A program made the translations under genes and the position numbers. From the NCBI GenBank assembly GCA_035906055.1, contig JAMIFV010000031.1, positions 1 to 47,878 of the forward strand: a stretch of 47,878 nucleotides of DNA, given 5' to 3'. The notes under the pieces were generated by a model, which saw only the letters and a list, made by a program, of their open reading frames with translations, ran no database searches and was not told where the DNA came from. Positions 47,594 through 47,878 of the stretch are shown piece by piece (positions within the stretch are counted from its first letter, which is position 1; the number at the start of each line of letters is the position of its first letter). Source of the DNA: JAMIFV01 sp035906055 (GTDB lineage: Bacteria; Pseudomonadota; Alphaproteobacteria; Rickettsiales; JABCZZ01).

Positions 47594-47878
47594 ATGCAGA
47601 ATGAAACATTACGCGATGATCAATGGGAACGAATCAAAGGCCTGCTGCCCGGCATGAAGGGGCATGTCGGTCGGCGTGCGCAGACGAACACCCGGCTATT
47701 TGTGGATGCGCTGCTGTGGCTGGTGCGCAGCGGTGGGCGCTGGCGGGATATGCCCGCGCAATTTGGACGGCTTCAGACGATAAAGACACGCTATTACCGC
47801 TGGGTGGAAAGCGGCGTGTTCGACCGCCTGTTCGCCGAGCTGTCGAAGGATGCGGATACCGAGTGGCACATTCCGGAC
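47594..47878 (+). mobile_element. IS5-family transposase, N-terminal part cut by window edge
   Basis: The frame begins QNETLRDDQWERIKGLLPGM and continues with GRRAQTNTRLFVDALLWLVR, SGGRWRDMPAQFG and TRYYRWVESGVFDRLF. This is the conserved N-terminal domain (DUF4096) of IS5/IS1031-group transposases, with the LxxDQWxxIxxLLPG start. AAGGAG precedes the ATG. The catalytic region lies beyond the window. It differs in sequence from the transposase at the left edge. The left end of the element must lie between 47491 and 47593. Confidence 0.88.

Noticed and set aside
1..47878. CRISPR arrays, tRNA or rRNA genes
   Set aside because: No regularly spaced direct repeats and no GTTCRANNC-bearing cloverleaf were recognised. 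The GATTCGAG-like strings belong to the PE2 elements. A tRNAscan run would be decisive.

Overview
The window is a chromosomal segment of an alphaproteobacterium. Several gene blocks are the orders I know from that class: hisZ with purA, dgt divergent from erpA-xthA, ubiE-ubiB-coaBC-dut, tatC-serS-surE-pcm, and ftsB followed by a pyruvate dehydrogenase operon ending in lpd. The isocitrate dehydrogenase is the long type with a C-terminal extension. Pseudopilin, competence (comEC), phosphatidylethanolamine and ubiquinone genes fit a Gram-negative respiring cell. I cannot fix the order. The unusual load of palindromic repeats, one of them inside a protein gene, recalls Rickettsiales-like or related host-associated lineages, but the metabolic set (hisZ, cysK) is not that of a strongly reduced parasite.

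Layout. 1-1.3 kb: a truncated IS transposase, a palindromic element and an orphan zeta-toxin-like P-loop protein. 1.3-6 kb: icd, a prepilin-like protein, psd-pssA, and a GlcG-SemiSWEET pair. 6-10.8 kb: hisZ, a vapBC pair wedged before purA, and three unknown small proteins, two of them tandem paralogues. 10.9-16 kb: dgt, erpA, xthA, an SH3 exported protein, an MHS-type transporter and a ThiF/MoeB enzyme. 16-25 kb, all on the minus strand: dsbD-ubiE-ubiB-(parDE)-coaBC-dut-rrf2-cysK. 25-29.9 kb: yceI, pcm, surE, a GIY-YIG gene, serS, tatC and a Bax-inhibitor-1 family protein. 30-34.3 kb: rpmI-rplT-pheS-pheT. 34.5-35.6 kb: a compact kinase-like protein and a cluster of palindromes. 35.6-43.2 kb: ftsB, pdhA, unknown, pdhB, exported unknown, mntA-hepT, aceF, lipoprotein, lpd. 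43.3-47.5 kb: def, gltX, comEC. 47.6 kb to the end: a second, different IS transposase. So both window edges lie in insertion sequences.

Two themes stand out. First, small structured repeats of at least four kinds (called PE1 to PE4 here) sit between genes. Their stems keep pairing while their bases change between copies. One PE1 copy lies in frame inside pheS, and a PE4-like inverted repeat lies in frame in the aceF linker. A GIY-YIG nuclease gene is bracketed by PE3 hairpins as if it belonged to them. Second, three toxin-antitoxin type pairs (vapBC, parDE, mntA-hepT) are inserted upstream of essential genes in otherwise conserved operons. Two of them overlap the next housekeeping gene (parE with coaBC, hepT with aceF), so an autoregulated toxin-antitoxin promoter probably helps drive coenzyme A and acetyl-CoA synthesis genes. 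I saw no tRNA, rRNA or CRISPR array.
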